Below, one piece after another: positions 17,524 through 26,786 of a DNA stretch of 53,750 bases. Below the pieces are notes generated by a model. It was given only the letters and a program-made list of their open reading frames with translations, had not been told where the DNA came from and ran no database searches. Position numbers and translations under genes: made by a program. The stretch is from CAYWMP01 sp964459445 (GTDB taxonomy: Bacteria > Desulfobacterota > DSM-4660 > Desulfatiglandales > HGW-15): assembly GCA_964459445.1 (NCBI GenBank), contig CAYWMP010000015.1:1-53750 (forward strand), read 5' to 3'. The first letter of the stretch is position 1. Every line of letters starts with the position of its first letter.

Positions 17524-18480
17524 ATGGCAAAGATTGGTGTGCTGATTGAAACGGAAGCGAACGAAATCAAAAAGACAAATTTCGGTGTAATGACCGCAGC
17601 CCGGGGCGGTATTGGAAACGAACTCAATGCCCTTATTATGAACGCCGATCCGGAGGCCTTCAGGGAGCCCTTGGAGGTCTATGGGACCCAAAAGATCGTG
17701 AACATATCAATACCAGATGGAGGCGCGGGACCAAGCCCGGATCTCCAGGCCCGGGCCATCGCTCAAACCATAAAACACCTCGAACTCGAGGCCCTGCTCG
17801 GACTGAGTAGCGCCACGGGTCGGGATCTCTTGGCTAGGGTTGCCGCCAACTTGAGTGCACCACTGGTCCTGGATTGCGTGGACGTTAATATCGGGGAAGG
17901 CACCGTCACCAAATCCCACTTTTCAGGGAAAACCTTCGCAACCATCAAACTGGTGGGCACACCTGGCATCTATGGCATTCGCCCCAACGCCATTCAGGAT
18001 GAACCTGCCGCCTGCCAAGCAGAGGTGGAGACCTTTCAGGCTGATGTGGAAGATGATGGACGGATGGTTGTCAAAGAACTCAAAGAGGGTGGTTCAAGAG
18101 GAGTAGAATTGACCGAGGCTGAAATCATCATCTCCGGCGGCCGGCCTATGGCCTCGGAGGAAAACTTCAAAATACTTCACGAATGCGCCGACCTCATGGG
18201 AGCGGCCGTTGGTGCATCCAGGGCGGCAGTGGATTCCGGATTTGCCCCTCACGCCATGCAGGTGGGCCAAACAGGGAAGACTGTGAGCCCAAAACTATAC
18301 ATCGCCTGCGGTATTTCGGGCTCTATCCAGCATTTTGCTGGGATGAAAACCTCAAAGGTTATTGTGGCTATCAACAAAGATCTTGATGCGCCCATCTTTC
18401 AGAAATGCGACTACGGTATTGTGGGGGACCTTTTCGAGATTGTCCCTCTTCTGACACAGGAATTGAAAGCCAAAGCTTAA
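17524..18480 (+). CDS. etfA: Electron transfer flavoprotein alpha subunit
   Basis: A 318-aa EtfA. The N-terminal half is the ETF-like alpha/beta domain (IGVLIETEANEIKKTNFGV); the C-terminal half holds the FAD-binding block SRAAVDSGFAPHAMQVGQTG, KLYIACGISGSIQHFAGM and VAINKDLDAPIFQKCDYGIVGD. Length and order are normal. No extra ferredoxin domain is fused, which argues against the iron-sulfur-containing EtfA subtype. It ends 182 bp before the convergent aminotransferase gene; a palindromic repeat fills that gap. Confidence 0.95.
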   Translation: MAKIGVLIETEANEIKKTNFGVMTAARGGIGNELNALIMNADPEAFREPLEVYGTQKIVNISIPDGGAGPSPDLQARAIAQTIKHLELEALLGLSSATGRDLLARVAANLSAPLVLDCVDVNIGEGTVTKSHFSGKTFATIKLVGTPGIYGIRPNAIQDEPAACQAEVETFQADVEDDGRMVVKELKEGGSRGVELTEAEIIISGGRPMASEENFKILHECADLMGAAVGASRAAVDSGFAPHAMQVGQTGKTVSPKLYIACGISGSIQHFAGMKTSKVIVAINKDLDAPIFQKCDYGIVGDLFEIVPLLTQELKAKA

Positions 18481-18531
18481 CGCATTGAATGAACTTTCGA
18501 TACACGCGGGGGTTCAGGAATATAAAAGAAA

Positions 18532-18613
18532 TGGCAAAAGGCACAGGGCATAAGGGAAAAGGAAAAATTCTTTGCCTCAAGCCTTGCGCCTTGAGCCCTT
18601 CGCCCCTTTTTCC
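18532..18613. repeat. Dispersed AAGGC/GCCTT palindromic element, copy C
   Basis: GGCAAAAGGCACAGGGCATA followed by AAGGG words, then CAAGCCTTGCGCCTTGAGCC and CTTCGCCCCTTTTTCC. It lies between convergent genes and can fold into a long imperfect hairpin, so it may help to end transcription from both sides. It shares a 22-base identical block (18583-18604) with copy A. Confidence 0.6.
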
Positions 18614-18662
18614 TAGTAGTGAAATTGTTGGGCTCCCAACTGTTTGAAAATAGACAAAGTTG

Positions 18663-20012
18663 TTACTCTACCTCGCACATACTCTCCTCGATGATATCGA
18701 GCGCCCTATCCATCTCATCCTTAGTGATGGTCAAAGGAGGAGAGAGATGAAGAATATTCCCCATGGTGAGCTTAAAGCTTAAGCCCCTGGCAAGTGCGGC
18801 GTACATGACGGCCTCTGCCTCTTCCGTTGCCCTCTCCCGCGTGACCCTGTCTTTAACCAACTCCACGCCCAATAACAGGCCAATCCCCCGGACATCACCG
18901 ATGATCGGATGCCTTTCCATCATTAGATTCAGCCGAGAGAGTGCATATCTTCCGACTTCGCCGGCATGATTAACGAGATTGTGCGATTCGATGTAGTTAA
19001 GGGTCGCCAGTGCCGCGGCACAGGCCACCGGATTTTTTTCATGGGTGTAGTGCCCCAGGGCCTTATCACCGGCGACATCCAATTCCTCTCTTGCAATGAG
19101 GGCAGCAAGGGGAAATACGCTGCCTCCCAATCCCTTTCCAAGGACAAGCATATCCGGTTCGATACCGAAATTCTCACAGGTCAGCATTTTACCGGTCTTG
19201 CCGAGAGAATGGGGGATTTCGTCGAAAATGAGCAGGGCGCCGTGGCGGTCGCAGGCCTGTCTTACGGCCTTCCAGTACTCGGGCTTGGGAATGTAAGGGG
19301 TGCTGCGAATAGGTTCCGAAATGACGGCGGCTATGTCCCCCTCCTTTTCAAGGATATACTCAATGTACCTTGCGCACGTGAGATCACAGCCTTCCCGACT
19401 ACCGCAGCCAAAAATACATCAATACTCATCCGGTGGTGGCACATGTTCGGCGCCGGGAAGCAAGGGACCGACATCCTGGCGGAAAAGGGCTTCGCCTCCG
19501 ATTGACACGGCATCTAAAGACGCCCCATGGAATGAATCCCACATGGATATTGTCTTATGACGCCCCGTGGCAATGCGAGCAATTTTGAGGGCCATGCCCA
19601 TGGCGGTGGCGCCGCCAGGGGACAGAAGCACTTTGTTCAGATTGCCCGGGACAATCTTTGCCAGTTTTTTGGCCAGGTTTACGGCCGATTGGTTGGTGTA
19701 ACGTCGGGCACAGAATGAGAGTTCGTCGAGTTGGTCCTTTATGGCTTCAATCACTTCTGGATTTGCAAAACCGACCTGGTGGACATTGTTCCCATGAAAA
19801 TCCATGTAGCGCCGACCTTGAAGATCTTCAATGTAGATCCCATCGCAGGTGCGTAAAGCATTGAGGCATGGTGTGGAAAGAGACTGCTTCAGAAAATAGC
19901 GGGCATCTTCCTCTAACAGGACCCTGGTCTCCTCATCGATGTGCCGTTTCTGCCATTCATCCCGTCTTGGAGAAATGTTGATATCGCCTTCGGATCTGTT
20001 GATCTTTTCCAT
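18663..20012 (-). pseudogene. Class III aminotransferase with in-frame TGA
   Basis: A full-length class III PLP aminotransferase frame (450 codons) is interrupted only by a TGA at codon 198 (positions 19421-19419). The reading frame is otherwise intact: upstream part with MDFHGNNVHQVGFANPEVIE and LSPGGATAMGMALKIAR; downstream part with the cofactor Asp264 in LLIFDEIPH and the PLP lysine Lys293 in VLGKGLGGS. The TGA follows VPPPDEY and precedes CIFGCGS; related enzymes usually have YRCPFG there, so a CGA to TGA nonsense change is the simplest reading. Alternatives are selenocysteine or a sequencing error. The start is ATG 20012 with GGAGTTGG upstream. It is convergent with etfA; a role in the amine pathway is possible but unproven. 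Confidence 0.75.
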
Positions 20013-20741
20013 TGACCAACTCCTTTTTAAAAATGACTGAATGATCCTGAATCAAAATGAATATCTATATGCGTCCCTTCTATAAGGCAATGGAATAATT
20101 TTTATGTCTTGGATAATGTGGGGTTATTAATAACCTCACATTTTGTGAGCATCTCGTACCTATTCTTTGACTACATCAATTATAAAGAAATAATTGTTAA
20201 ATCTTAAGCCTTCTGCTTGCTTGTGCCTCTGAAGAGATTGCAGAGGTTCTTCTCCTACTTCCAAAAACGAAATTACAATTATTTGTCCTCTTTTTTTTTG
20301 GTTTCCTATCATAAACACGAACCGCCCACTCGGAAATCCACTTCTGCGAGTAGCGCCAAGGTCCGGATCATCTTCATAATTTACTTAGGGAAACGATGTG
20401 ATGATGATTGTCTTAATAAGGAATAAGTGAGAAGGTGCGCGGGAGTTAAGAGGAAATCACGGGTGACCCAAGTCGTTGTTATAACCTTTTCAGAAATTTA
20501 TAAATTCCCAATTTCCAATACTTAACGTCCGAACTTGTTTGCCAGCTTCGATGTATGCAATTGGTTTTGTTAGAAAACGGAACAGGTTTTACGAAATGTT
20601 CCTTCATCAAAATCATATCTCGGTCTGTAACTTGAGGCGTTAGCCATCGCTATTTGTTTGCTATTGAAATCTCCATTAACTCAATTTGCCGGTTTCCCCA
20701 CCCTATGATAGATGAAGTTGGGGCAGAAAGGCGAAGCTTCG
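20013..20741. other. Intergenic region without a clear gene
   Basis: AT-rich stretch between the aminotransferase and phoU. The only open frames are short (about 70 codons), lack ribosome-binding sites and have no recognisable composition. A TTCCCAATTTCCAATAC word near 20503-20519 recalls the CCCAAAT repeat at 7741. Promoter signals for the divergent or downstream genes could not be fixed. Confidence 0.4.
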
Positions 20742-21419
20742 CTAATTATTTGCCCCAGGATGATCCCATTTACCGTGCCGGATGATCTCCCCTTCGATGA
20801 GGTAGATAACCCCCTCGGCGATATTGGTGGCATGATCTCCAATGCGTTCTATATGACGGGAAATCAAAAGCAGGTTGAGATAGATATCTACCAACTTCGG
20901 CGCGGAGATCATTAGCTCTTTGATCCCATTATGAATATCTCGGTGCATGTCATCAACCTCATCATCCATGGTGAGCACTTTGAAAGCGGTGTCCAGGTCG
21001 AGGTTCACAAGGGCATCCAGGCTCATTTTGAGCATCTCCTCCGCCTTTTCCGCCATGGAGATATAGTCGAAGGGAACGTCGACCTTTTCTTTGTTCACGA
21101 AATATTTTAGGCACTTGGCGATGTTCACGGCCTCATCGCCGACCCGTTCCAGATCGTTATTGATCTTGCTCACTGCCGCCAGAAAACGGAGATCCACAGC
21201 CACAGGTTGATGCAGGGCCAGAATCTTGAGACACTCTTCCTCAACTTCCACTTCAAGCTCATCGATCTCATAGTCCATCTTGATGAGTTTCTCGCCGAGT
21301 TCCATGTCTCTCTGATTGATTGCTCTTATAGCCATGCGAACGCGTTCCTCCACCATGGCACCCAAAGAAAGGATCCGCTTTTTGAGTCTGTCCAGTTCCC
21401 GTTGTAGATGTACAGCCAT
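20742..21419 (-). CDS. phoU: Phosphate transport regulator PhoU
   Basis: A 225-aa protein with two PhoU three-helix repeats. Family features are the MAVHLQRELDRLKKRILSLG start, LHQPVAVDLRFLAAVSKINND, LERVGDEAVNIAKCLKYF, and in the second repeat ISRHIERIGDHATNIAEGVIYL. PhoU lowers Pst-dependent signalling to the PhoR kinase when phosphate is ample. It follows pstB by 15 bp and has GAGGAG upstream of its ATG, so it is the last gene of the pst operon. Confidence 0.95.
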   Translation of the reverse strand: MAVHLQRELDRLKKRILSLGAMVEERVRMAIRAINQRDMELGEKLIKMDYEIDELEVEVEEECLKILALHQPVAVDLRFLAAVSKINNDLERVGDEAVNIAKCLKYFVNKEKVDVPFDYISMAEKAEEMLKMSLDALVNLDLDTAFKVLTMDDEVDDMHRDIHNGIKELMISAPKLVDIYLNLLLISRHIERIGDHATNIAEGVIYLIEGEIIRHGKWDHPGANN

Positions 21420-21434
21420 TGTTCTAATCTCCTC

Positions 21435-22196
21435 TTATCCAAACCGACCGGTTATATAGTCCTCAGTCTGTTGAAGTTTGGGTCTGGTGAAGATCCCCTT
21501 TGTTTTACCCACTTCTATGAGATTCCCCAGGTAGAAAAAGGCTGTGACATCGGAAACGCGCGCAGCCTGTTGCATATTGTGGGTCACGATGATGATGGTA
21601 TAGGATTTCTTCAGGGCATGGATCAGTTCCTCAATCCTCTGGGTAGCGATGGGATCCAGGGCGGAACAGGGCTCATCCATGAGGAGCACTTCCGGCTCCA
21701 CTGCCAGGGCCCTGGCTATGCAGAGCCGCTGTTGTTGTCCCCCTGAAAGACCCAAAGCGGATTCATGAAGTCTGTCCTCAACCTCGTCCCAAAGGGCTGC
21801 ACGCTTTAGACTCTGGCCCACCTGTTTTGAAATTAATGATTTATCCTTAACGCCATTGACCCGCAGACCGTAGGCTACATTTTCAAATACCGTCTTCGGG
21901 AAAGGATTGGGTTTCTGAAAAACCATACCGATCCTGCGGCGAAGCGCGACGACATCGACCTTAGGATGGTATACATCCTCGCCATCCAGCATGACCCCTC
22001 CCTCAACACGGCTGTAGGGAATGAGATCATTCATCCTGTTTAGGCAGCGCAGGAGTGTGCTTTTTCCACATCCCGAAGGACCGATGAGAGCCGTTACCTG
22101 ATTGGTGTGAAAATCCAGAGAAATATCATGGAGGGCCTTGAAATCGCCATAATGGAAGTTCAGTGAATTTGTTGTCATGACTGGTGCTTGATTCAT
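21435..22196 (-). CDS. pstB: Phosphate ABC transporter ATP-binding protein
   Basis: A 253-aa ABC ATPase with Walker A GPSGCGKSTLLRC, Q-loop FQKPNPFPKTVFENVAYG, signature LSGGQQQRLCIARAL, Walker B VLLMDEPCSALDP and the switch His in IIVTHNMQQAARV. RCLNRMNDLIP after the P-loop is diagnostic of PstB. It energises phosphate uptake by PstCA. It lies between pstA and phoU; the 120-bp gap to pstA holds AACCTTGAACC-type short repeats near 22280-22310 that may punctuate the transcript. Confidence 0.95.
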   Translation of the reverse strand: MNQAPVMTTNSLNFHYGDFKALHDISLDFHTNQVTALIGPSGCGKSTLLRCLNRMNDLIPYSRVEGGVMLDGEDVYHPKVDVVALRRRIGMVFQKPNPFPKTVFENVAYGLRVNGVKDKSLISKQVGQSLKRAALWDEVEDRLHESALGLSGGQQQRLCIARALAVEPEVLLMDEPCSALDPIATQRIEELIHALKKSYTIIIVTHNMQQAARVSDVTAFFYLGNLIEVGKTKGIFTRPKLQQTEDYITGRFG

Positions 22197-22316
22197 TTCA
22201 TAATCCTTATGTCGATAATCGGGTTATGGACTCCGGGTTGGTCTTTAATGTCTTCAAACCGTTCGATCTTCACCGCTCCTCTCTTCAACCTTGAACCTTT
22301 GAACCCTGAACCTTTT

Positions 22317-23279
22317 TTAGACCCGTTTTCGCAGGTGGGAACGATACACAATAGCCACGAGGTTCAATCCCAATACGAGCACGATCAGTACGAGTGCTGT
22401 GCCATACTGCAGGTGCCGGGTCGCTTCGATCTCCGTGCCGGCCGTCGCCAGGACGTAAATATGATAAGGAAGAGCCATGATTTCATCGAATAGGGATGAG
22501 GGCAAAGAAGGCGTGAAGAACACAGCAGCCGTAAACATAATGGGCGCAGTTTCACCGGCCGCTCGACTGATCCCCAGAATGGCCCCCGTAAGGATGCCAG
22601 GCAAGGCCGCCGGGAGCACAACACAATAGATTGTCTGCCACTTTGTTGCCCCTAAGCCCAGCGATGTCTCGCGGTAGGTATCGGGAACGGCTTTTAAGGC
22701 CTCCTCCGCAGAACCAATGATTACCGGCAAGGTGAGTGCCCCCAGAGTCAAGGCACCCGCCAGGATGCTCACACCCATTTTTAAATAGACCACGAAAAAC
22801 GCCAGACCGAAAAGTCCGAAAACCACTGAGGGGACGCCGGCCAGGTTATTAATTCCCAACCGTATGATACGCACTGCTTTTCCCGGTTTTGCGTATTCAT
22901 GCAGGTAAATGGCTGAGGCAACGCCGATGGGAAGGGCTATGGCAATAGCACCCAGGCTCAGACATAGCGTTCCGACGATACAGGGCAGGATGCCCCCTTT
23001 GGTCATGGAATCCATGGGTGCTTGCGTGAGGAATGTCCAACTGATGGCGCGCCAGCCCCTTGTAACCAGAAAATAGACAATAATGAGGAGCGCAACGCCG
23101 TTAATGGCTGCCGAAACCCTGAAGAGCCCGAACATAGCCCCTTGGGAGAATATCCGGATTCCCCTTGTTTTAGTAATTTCGCGCAATGATCCAGTCCCTT
23201 TTTCAATGCTGCCTGGGGTTTCAATTGGCTCAACAGCGGCGGCGCTGCCTGGATATGGCTTGGTGATACTTGTCATCAC
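22317..23279 (-). CDS. pstA: Phosphate ABC transporter permease PstA
   Basis: A 320-aa permease with an N-terminal cytoplasmic leader of about 45 residues and six membrane segments. The MetI-like loop is seen in RETSLGLGATKWQTIYCVVLPAALPGI, and NLAGVPSVVFGLFGLAFF is typical of PstA. It pairs with PstC to make the inner-membrane channel. Its ATG overlaps the stop of pstC by four bases (ATGA at 23276-23279), implying translational coupling. Confidence 0.95.
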   Translation of the reverse strand: MMTSITKPYPGSAAAVEPIETPGSIEKGTGSLREITKTRGIRIFSQGAMFGLFRVSAAINGVALLIIVYFLVTRGWRAISWTFLTQAPMDSMTKGGILPCIVGTLCLSLGAIAIALPIGVASAIYLHEYAKPGKAVRIIRLGINNLAGVPSVVFGLFGLAFFVVYLKMGVSILAGALTLGALTLPVIIGSAEEALKAVPDTYRETSLGLGATKWQTIYCVVLPAALPGILTGAILGISRAAGETAPIMFTAAVFFTPSLPSSLFDEIMALPYHIYVLATAGTEIEATRHLQYGTALVLIVLVLGLNLVAIVYRSHLRKRV

Positions 23280-24187
23280 AATGTCGCTGCTCCCACTTGT
23301 CTGTATTTATTGGCAACCCAATCGGCAACCAGATTGAATAGCAGCGTAAAAATGAATAACACGATTCCCGTAGCAAAAAGCGCATAGTAGTGATCACCTC
23401 GAAAAGGGGCTTCTGCCATTTCCGCCGCAATGCTCGCGGGCATTGGCCTTACAGGATCGAACAGGGCGCCTGGCACCATGGCCGCGCCTCCTGCTACCAT
23501 GAGCACCACCATGGTCTCACCAATGGCTCTTGACATACCCAGAATAACGGCCGTCGAGACTCCGGAAATGGAGGCCGGTATAATGACTCGCCAAATGGTT
23601 TCCCAATGGGTTGCCCCCAAAGCGAGGGAAGCCTCTTTAAGTTCTTTAGGCACACTGAATATGGCATCTTCGGAGATGCTTGTAATGGTTGGAACGGACA
23701 TAAAGGCCAGCATCAATCCCGCATTGAAGAGATTGAGGCCCGTTGGGAGATCGAAGGTCTCTTGAAGAAAGGGCGCAACAACCACCATTCCGAAAAAGCC
23801 GATCACCACGGACGGAAGTGCTGCCAGGAGTTCTACGATCGGCTTGACCCATTCTCGCACCTGGGCTGTTGCCACCTCTGCGAGGTAAAGTGCGGTTAAG
23901 ACGCCGAGGGGAATCGAAATCAAAGAGGCGACTCCCGTGACGGCCAATGATGCGACGATCAAAGGGAAGATGCCGAAATCCGCGGGATCGTCCGTTGGAT
24001 ACCAGTACTCGCCAAAGATAAAGCCATTTATGGATACTTTGGAGAAGATAGGTATGCCCTCCATAAATAGAAAGAGAACGATCAGACCCAGTGTGGTTAT
24101 GGAGGCGAGCGCAACAATAAAAAAGAAGGCGCGGATGGCCCGCTCCTTCTTCAAGCGATTCTTCCCGCTCTCATAGTCCTTTTTCAC
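23276..24187 (-). CDS. pstC: Phosphate ABC transporter permease PstC
   Basis: A 303-aa membrane permease with six predicted helices. The sequences FGIFPLIVASLAVTGVASLI, LLAALPSVVIGFFGMVVVAPF and the permease loop KEASLALGATHWETIWRVIIP are typical of PstC, as is the PTDDPADFGIFP stretch of the first periplasmic region. It is 71 bp downstream of pstS and overlaps pstA. Confidence 0.95.
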   Translation of the reverse strand: MKKDYESGKNRLKKERAIRAFFFIVALASITTLGLIVLFLFMEGIPIFSKVSINGFIFGEYWYPTDDPADFGIFPLIVASLAVTGVASLISIPLGVLTALYLAEVATAQVREWVKPIVELLAALPSVVIGFFGMVVVAPFLQETFDLPTGLNLFNAGLMLAFMSVPTITSISEDAIFSVPKELKEASLALGATHWETIWRVIIPASISGVSTAVILGMSRAIGETMVVLMVAGGAAMVPGALFDPVRPMPASIAAEMAEAPFRGDHYYALFATGIVLFIFTLLFNLVADWVANKYRQVGAATL

Positions 24188-24258
24188 AGGTTTTCCTCAG
24201 CCATTCTTTTTGGAAAAAACTTGCATATTTTCTCCGACTTGGTGCCTCATGAGATTAA

Positions 24259-25077
24259 TCAATACAATGGTACAAAGCCCGCGGCCTTGATGTATTTCTG
24301 CCCTTTCTCAGGGTTGATGACAAAATTGATGAACTTAAGCGTTTCGCCCTTAGGCCAGCCAGGTGTAAACATGTACAAAGGCCGGCTTATGGGAAATGTC
24401 CCGTTCAGAGTCGTCTCTTCAGACCCCTCTATCCCATTCACGGTAAGGGCCTTCACGCTTTTGTCCAAATAGCCGATTCCGACGTAACCAATGGCATATT
24501 TGTTTTTGGAGACCGCCTGTACAATTGCGCCGTTTGAAGCCTGCAGGAGTGCCCCGGGAAAGACCCTTTTCTTTTTCAACACCTTCTTGTGCCACACTTC
24601 ATAGGTGCCTGAAGATGTATCCCTGGAGATAACCACAATGGGGTTGTCCAATCCGCCAATCTCTTTCCATTTTTTGATCTTGCCTTGATAGATGGCCTTC
24701 AGTTGGTCCATGGTAATATCTTTCAAAGGATTATCGGGATGCACCACAGGCACGATGCAATCGTAGGCCACGGCAAAAGGTACCGGGTATACACCTCTTT
24801 CCACTGCAAGTTTCACTTCCTTGGGTTTGATAAAGCGGCTGCTGTCGGCAATATTCGTAGATCCGTCGATCAAGGCCTTGATCCCATTGCCGGACCCGCC
24901 GCCGGAGATGGATATTTTCACATCGGGATGCTGTTTCATATAGGCCTCCGCAACTTTTTGGGCTATTGGAAGAACCGTTGTAGAACCTTTGATAACAATG
25001 TTGCCTGCCCAGGCCGGCGTCAAAATCATAAAACAAGTCAAGATCAGTGTAATAAGAGTCGCAAATCTTCTTTTCAT
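24259..25077 (-). CDS. pstS: Periplasmic phosphate-binding protein
   Basis: A 272-aa phosphate-binding protein. Residues 1-24 form a Sec signal peptide (KRR, hydrophobic core TLILTCFMILTPA, cleavage near AWA-G). Phosphate-contact motifs are IKGSTTVLPIAQKVAEA, SGGGSGNGIKALIDG and SRDTSSGTYEVWHKK. It is the first gene of the pstSCAB-phoU operon and has GGGAGG upstream of its ATG. Pho-box-like repeats lie 46 bp upstream of the start. Confidence 0.95.
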   Translation of the reverse strand: MKRRFATLITLILTCFMILTPAWAGNIVIKGSTTVLPIAQKVAEAYMKQHPDVKISISGGGSGNGIKALIDGSTNIADSSRFIKPKEVKLAVERGVYPVPFAVAYDCIVPVVHPDNPLKDITMDQLKAIYQGKIKKWKEIGGLDNPIVVISRDTSSGTYEVWHKKVLKKKRVFPGALLQASNGAIVQAVSKNKYAIGYVGIGYLDKSVKALTVNGIEGSEETTLNGTFPISRPLYMFTPGWPKGETLKFINFVINPEKGQKYIKAAGFVPLY

Positions 25078-25122
25078 TCTATTTCCTCCCAGTTTTCAAG
25101 AATTTAAAATTATGAACATCAA

Positions 25123-25162
25123 TTGTTAGGTTTCTGTTAAATAGGAATTAATAATCGGTTAG
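25123..25162 (-). promoter_or_regulatory. Pho-box-like repeats upstream of pstS
   Basis: Four 7-bp units start at 25123, 25134, 25145 and 25156, exactly 11 bp apart. On the + strand they read TTGTTAG, CTGTTAA, GAATTAA and CGGTTAG; on the coding strand three of the four contain TTAAC or CTAAC. The 11-bp period is the hallmark of PhoB/PhoP binding sites. The 313-bp gap to the divergent gene at 25391 holds nothing else recognised. Confidence 0.6.
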
Positions 25163-25390
25163 GGACAGTCATTATCACCTCCATTTCATAGGATCTCTTT
25201 TTGAGAAGACTTATAGCCTCATCAGCAAATACGCTGAATTTCTGCAATAAAGTGTGAAGTCAGATTATTAGATGCTTATTAGGAGGCTGTTAGAATTGGA
25301 TTGGATTTTTTTGAGGCCGGAGTGGTGCAAAGTTATGTTGGGGAGAGAGTGTTGGCTTGACAATACGGTCGCCAATTCCTATCGTGAAAT

Positions 25391-25660
25391 ATGGATTCAA
25401 TCATGAAAGAAAAAATAGATCGGGTTCTGGATACGGTCAAAGAACCGGAAACCGGTGCGTCCATCGCTCAATTGGGGCTGGTTCAACGCGTTCGCTACAG
25501 CGAAAATAGTAAGAAACTGATTGTATTTTTTGGGAATCTGAAGACGAACCACAAATATTGTTGCACCGTTTTGCAGGGCCTGCTTATCTCTGGAACTATA
25601 AACTCGCTTAAGGACGCTTTTCAGAAAGAGTTTCCGGACCTAGCCATTGAAGTGGTCTGA
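25391..25660 (+). CDS. MIP18/DUF59-like small protein
   Basis: An 89-aa protein with the MIP18 (DUF59) shape: an N-terminal helix KIDRVLDTVKEPETGASIAQLG, then LVQRVRYSENSKKLIVFFG and a helix-strand end DAFQKEFPDLAIEVV. Members assist iron-sulfur protein maturation or phenylacetyl-CoA oxygenase function (PaaD). The usual DP(E/D)xG reads EPETG here. Two neighbouring cysteines (YCCTV) replace the common single Cys region. The start could be ATG 25391 or 25403; neither has a strong ribosome-binding site. It stands alone on the + strand between pstS and the ArsA unit. Confidence 0.6.
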   Translation: MDSIMKEKIDRVLDTVKEPETGASIAQLGLVQRVRYSENSKKLIVFFGNLKTNHKYCCTVLQGLLISGTINSLKDAFQKEFPDLAIEVV

Positions 25661-25858
25661 TATCTTCCGCCTTCTTCCCTCATCCTCCTTCATCCTCCTT
25701 CACCCCCTATTTCCTGCACCTCAGTAATTCATTTTCGCTGGAATCGCTCGACGGACACCGTCCTTGGGATTGGGGGTGTTCCCACAAAAGCAACCACCGG
25801 ATCGGGATTCGTTTTCCATCTTGTTAACTTGTGTCAAATGGGCTGAGCAGAGGGTGGA

Positions 25859-26785
25859 TTAAGCGGTTTTGATGCAAACGTCATAATGTTTGGCGAGCAA
25901 GTCTTCGTTGGCCTTTAAGAAACCCTGCAAAGTATCTATGCCCAATAAAGGAACCTCAGAGTAGGGAAAGTTAAGCCTGGGAATGTTTTCAAAGGTTTGG
26001 TCAATTTCTACGCATGATGAATCCGGTTGCATCTTGTTGTAAATGATCTGATTGAGGGAGATATCTATATCCTTCAATCCCTTCATAATTCGTAGGGATT
26101 CGGCAAAGGATAACTGATCAGGATTAAGAACCAGGTTGACTTGAGTACGCTCCTTGCTCTCAAAAGTGCTCTTGAGGTTCTCATAGTCCCCTTTTAATTC
26201 GATAATTTTTTTTAAAACCTTGTCTCTTTCGATCTCTTTTTTCAGGAGTTTTATTTTGGTTATCAGCTCTCTCTTTTTGATAATTTCGCGTCTCAATTCC
26301 AGGAGGTTCTCGATCCAGATCAGTGAGAGCATGGGAAGGCTGAAAAACTTGAGCGCCAGGGCGGTAGGGGGCATATCAAAAACGAGGAAATCATTCTGAT
26401 CATATTCTTCAGAGATTTTGTTGAAGGCCAATATCAAGGCATGTTCTTCCAGGCCGGGAGAATGTTTGATCACCTTAAAATACTTGTCCAGATTAAAAGC
26501 GGTTAGATAAGAATAGGTTCTGTTGATTTGATCGTGAACCCCTTTCAGATACTTCTTGATCCAAAAGTCCTGATCAACTTCTAAAGCGAATAAGTTGCTG
26601 GCAACCTCGGTCGGTTTACCTGAAAGCCCTTTTTTAAAAATGTCTGCTTGGTTGTGCGCAGGATCGAGAGAAGCTATGAGCACCTTAAAGCCCTGTTGTG
26701 CGAGATAGACCGAGGTGAGTGAGGCGGACGTAGATTTCCCTACACCCCCTTTACCCATAAAAAAAATATTTATTGCTTGATTCAT
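25859..26785 (-). CDS. ArsA/Get3-type ATPase
   Basis: A 308-aa single-domain SIMIBI ATPase. It has the deviant Walker A MGKGGVGKSTSA (residues 10-21), the switch I ASLDPAHNQADIF and a switch II FLVFDMPPTALALKF, matching ArsA/Get3 order. The middle (about 155-215) is charged and helical with coiled-coil character (ELRREIIKKRELITKIKLL). There is one ATPase domain only, as in Get3, and no arsenic operon nearby, so arsenite transport is not supported. The start is ATG 26785, one base after the stop of the 95-aa gene upstream, so the two are translationally coupled. Confidence 0.85.
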   Translation of the reverse strand: MNQAINIFFMGKGGVGKSTSASLTSVYLAQQGFKVLIASLDPAHNQADIFKKGLSGKPTEVASNLFALEVDQDFWIKKYLKGVHDQINRTYSYLTAFNLDKYFKVIKHSPGLEEHALILAFNKISEEYDQNDFLVFDMPPTALALKFFSLPMLSLIWIENLLELRREIIKKRELITKIKLLKKEIERDKVLKKIIELKGDYENLKSTFESKERTQVNLVLNPDQLSFAESLRIMKGLKDIDISLNQIIYNKMQPDSSCVEIDQTFENIPRLNFPYSEVPLLGIDTLQGFLKANEDLLAKHYDVCIKTA

Positions 26786-26786
26786 T

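Noticed and set aside
19376..19418. SECIS element after the aminotransferase TGA
   Set aside because: The 40 nt after the TGA give no convincing stem with a loop guanine at the usual distance by hand folding; selenocysteine is kept only as a possibility.
20217..20426. 69-aa open frame between the aminotransferase and phoU
   Set aside because: Low-complexity, basic composition, no ribosome-binding site and no recognisable family.
25859..26785. Arsenite-pump ATPase
   Set aside because: Single ATPase domain and no arsB, arsR or arsD nearby; a Get3-like role fits better.
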